Shown here piece after piece: positions 14,401 through 16,565 of a DNA stretch of 16,565 nt. Every line of letters starts with the position of its first letter. Position 1 is the stretch's first letter. The notes under the pieces were generated by a model. The model saw nothing but the letters and a program-made list of their open reading frames with translations. It ran no database searches and was not told the origin of the DNA. The DNA lies in NCBI GenBank assembly GCA_937916465.1, contig CALFTK010000034.1:1-16565 (forward strand), written 5' to 3'. This stretch comes from an uncultured Bacteroidales bacterium. Its GTDB lineage: Bacteria; Bacteroidota; Bacteroidia; Bacteroidales; Bacteroidaceae. The position numbers were made by a program, and so were the translations under genes.

Positions 14401-16565
14401 TTATTCTCTAATTACAGGCGATTCATCCATGAAAAGATAACTCTTCTTGTAACCACCGCAATCAACTACTATCTTTTCAAATACTGTACCCGGTTCAATA
14501 GGACGTACTGTCAATGTATGCTCACCCTTTGACACCTGCATTGGGAACTTGACCTTGCTCTCCACTACTCTCTTGGCCACTGTTGGGTAATAAATGGAGT
14601 AGAGATTAGCAGGATCTTCGTTCAAACGTTCGTTAAAGTTTACAATCTGTTCTTCGCCGCCATCAATACTTACAGCATAACGGTGTCCTTCAAGACGATA
14701 GAATGTAAGTGTTGAATTTACTGCAATCAGTACGTCAACAGCATCAACATCGCTTGTCAGATTAAACTTATAAGTCATGGTTGCACCATCAGGAAGCACG
14801 CTGTATGGCATAACTGCAACACCTGACAATGTACGACCCATATAAGGTATGGTTGTCCATTCACCGGCATTGCCATTTTCCTGCGCATAGAAGTGTTCAG
14901 CCTCCATGGAAACAATGCCATTCTTTTCGGTAAATACATAGCCACCTATCTTATCGGTCTCCTCCACTCTTCTCAATCTTGGTAGTTTGTCTGCAGGGAA
15001 GTTATCATTCCATGATGTGTAACCAATATGTTTCTGTGTCATCATACCATTCCACTTACCGTTTGACATCACCTTGTTATAGTTTGCACATAGTTCTGCG
15101 TCGCGAGCGAAAGCCTCTTCACAACGATCTGCCCAATAGTTTGCAGCTGGATCATTGTTGGCAGCAAGTTTCAGGTTCATAGCCTGCGCATAGTACATAT
15201 CGTAAAGATTTGCCATAGCCTGAATTGGGAAGAGAATAAGCTGCTGATAAGCATCTTTTGCCTTTGAATCCAATTCCATGTATTGGCGCAAAGCAGCAAC
15301 TTCCAAACGTGCATAATCATCGCAAACCTGTTTGAATTCACCTGTTTCAAGATTATATGTTGTAGCATCAAGCATTTCAGGAGTAATTCTACCATTATAT
15401 TTGCTTACTAAGTTCAACAAACGAGCAGCCTCTTTTGCCTGATCTTCACCAAATGCCTCTTTACAGAATTCATAAACATGATCAAGCAGATTTTCTGCAT
15501 TGAATTCTGTTGGGTTCCAAGCCATATCCAGGAATAGAGTAATAGGATATTCCATAGGTTTCAAATCACCTACATTAAGTACCCATATCTTATCTACTCC
15601 ATAGTCATAAGTAAGCTGCATCTGTTCCCACAAGTGCTGAACAGGAGTTACATTAAGCCATTTTGAGTTTCGAGGTGCGCCTACATAGTCTACATGATAA
15701 TACATACCCCATCCACCCGGATGTTTCTGTTCTTCTGCATTAGGCAATCTGCGAATATCACCCCAGTTGTCATCACTAAGCAGAATAATTACATCGTCAG
15801 GAACACGTAATCCTTTGTTGTAATAGGTCTGAACCTCTTTATACAGAGCCCAAACTTGTGGAGTCTTCTTTGCAGGTTTTCCTGTAACCTCCTTTATAAT
15901 CTGGCGCTGGTCTTCAAACAGGCCCTCCATCATTCTGATGTTGTCTTCGTCAGAACCTGCCAACTCTGCATCGCCATCACCACGCATACCAATGGTGATA
16001 ATATCTTCAGTATCTTTTGCACGTTCTATACCTTCGCGGAAGAATGTAGTCAAACCTTCAGGATTCTGATTGTAATCCCAAATATTGCCATACTTGCTGC
16101 GGTTTCTTGTCCACTCCTGGTGGTTACGTGCCATAGGTTCGTGGTGAGATGTACTCATTACAATACCCATATCATCGGCAGTCTTTGAGTTTAGAGGATC
16201 ATCTGCATAGAATGCCCATCCCCACATTGCAGGCCACATAAAGTTACCACGCAAACGGAGAATAAGCTCAAATACACGAGCGTAGAAACGATGATCGCCA
16301 AAATCTGTTCCGTAGGTATTCTTTACCCAGCCTGTCAAACAAGGAGCTTCATCATTCAGAAATATACCACGATACTTCACTGCAGGTTCACCTGCGGTAT
16401 ATGTTCCTTTTGCAAGAGATATATTCTTCTGTTCATAAACAGGAACATCAGCCCAATCATACCAAGGAGATACACCAATCTGCTCTGAAAGTTCGTATAT
16501 ACCGTAAATAGTACCACGTTTGTCACTACCTGCTATAACAAGAGCCTCATCAACACCCTCTACCG
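14401..16565 (-). CDS. GH115 family alpha-glucuronidase-like protein (5' end outside window)
   Basis: About 720 residues of a glycoside hydrolase family 115 protein are visible; the N-terminus lies beyond 16565 (family members are usually 800-1000 residues). The frame stays open past 16380 to the window edge, with family segments VIAGSDKRGTIYGIYELSE and VSPWYDWADVPV, so the GTG at 16378-16380 is internal. Further GH115 segments are IFLNDEAP (near 16355), FMWPAMWGWAFYADDP, SHHEPMARN (near 16140), ITIGMRGDGDAEL (near 15980), SDDNWGDIRRLP (near 15760) and YHVDYVGAPRN. The C-terminal part from about 14940 starts GIVSMEAEHFYA and is a beta-rich module typical of the family. GH115 enzymes remove glucuronic or 4-O-methylglucuronic acid side groups from xylan, and some act on arabinogalactan. 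They are normally exported, but the signal peptide would lie outside the window. No SusC/SusD or other glycan genes adjoin it here. Confidence 0.93.
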   Translation of the reverse strand, partial: VEGVDEALVIAGSDKRGTIYGIYELSEQIGVSPWYDWADVPVYEQKNISLAKGTYTAGEPAVKYRGIFLNDEAPCLTGWVKNTYGTDFGDHRFYARVFELILRLRGNFMWPAMWGWAFYADDPLNSKTADDMGIVMSTSHHEPMARNHQEWTRNRSKYGNIWDYNQNPEGLTTFFREGIERAKDTEDIITIGMRGDGDAELAGSDEDNIRMMEGLFEDQRQIIKEVTGKPAKKTPQVWALYKEVQTYYNKGLRVPDDVIILLSDDNWGDIRRLPNAEEQKHPGGWGMYYHVDYVGAPRNSKWLNVTPVQHLWEQMQLTYDYGVDKIWVLNVGDLKPMEYPITLFLDMAWNPTEFNAENLLDHVYEFCKEAFGEDQAKEAARLLNLVSKYNGRITPEMLDATTYNLETGEFKQVCDDYARLEVAALRQYMELDSKAKDAYQQLILFPIQAMANLYDMYYAQAMNLKLAANNDPAANYWADRCEEAFARDAELCANYNKVMSNGKWNGMMTQKHIGYTSWNDNFPADKLPRLRRVEETDKIGGYVFTEKNGIVSMEAEHFYAQENGNAGEWTTIPYMGRTLSGVAVMPYSVLPDGATMTYKFNLTSDVDAVDVLIAVNSTLTFYRLEGHRYAVSIDGGEEQIVNFNERLNEDPANLYSIYYPTVAKRVVESKVKFPMQVSKGEHTLTVRPIEPGTVFEKIVVDCGGYKKSYLFMDESPVIRE

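Noticed and set aside
16378..16380. GTG as the start codon of the GH115 gene
   Set aside because: The frame continues upstream with clear GH115 sequence to the window edge, so this Val is internal.

Overview
The window looks like chromosomal DNA from a member of the Bacteroidales (Bacteroides/Prevotella-like). The DNA is AT-rich and start codons lack strong Shine-Dalgarno sequences. Several promoters fit the Bacteroides-type TTTG(about 20)TAnnTTTG pattern. The protein set is also typical: a hybrid two-component system with Reg_prop/Y_Y_Y sensor and AraC output, a CotH-family secreted protein, a GH115 glycoside hydrolase, a TIGR02757-family protein and a DUF5053-like small protein.

Layout. 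Positions 1-55 are a pure TAT/ATT microsatellite cut by the window edge. A short gene for a DUF5053-like protein (161-421, +) has its own promoter and terminator. A tRNA-Ser(UGA) gene (590-674, -) has a terminator and a promoter interleaved with that of the divergent mutS2. mutS2 (778-3324, +) and endonuclease IV nfo (3327-4172, +) form a tight DNA-maintenance pair. A TIGR02757/DUF2400 gene (4150-4866, -) converges on nfo and overlaps the end of the hybrid two-component regulator gene upstream of it (4832-8839, -). Across a short divergent control region lie a secreted SGNH/GDSL hydrolase (8994-10211, +) and a secreted CotH-family protein (10254-11888, +). The right part is on the minus strand: a GH115 alpha-glucuronidase-like gene running off the window (14401-16565), a tyrosine-phosphatase-like protein (13523-14335) and a CPA1-type K+ or Na+/H+ antiporter with two RCK_C domains (11889-13505).

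How the genes may work together. MutS2 and Nfo suggest a housekeeping genome-maintenance operon, and the TIGR02757 protein may belong to the same theme because of a glycosylase-like motif. The hybrid regulator faces the SGNH-CotH pair across a shared control region and is the obvious candidate regulator of it, although no SusC/SusD pair is present here. The GH115 enzyme and SGNH hydrolase are both plausible plant-glycan enzymes (removal of glucuronic acid and of acyl groups), but nothing in the window shows that they share regulation.

I found no CRISPR array, transposase, phage module or toxin-antitoxin pair, and no clear undescribed multi-gene system. The best leads are the interleaved tRNA/mutS2 promoters, the regulator/SGNH-CotH control region, the Met/Gly-rich insertions in the CotH protein, the glycosylase-like motif in the TIGR02757 protein, and the hairpin leader of the phosphatase-antiporter pair.
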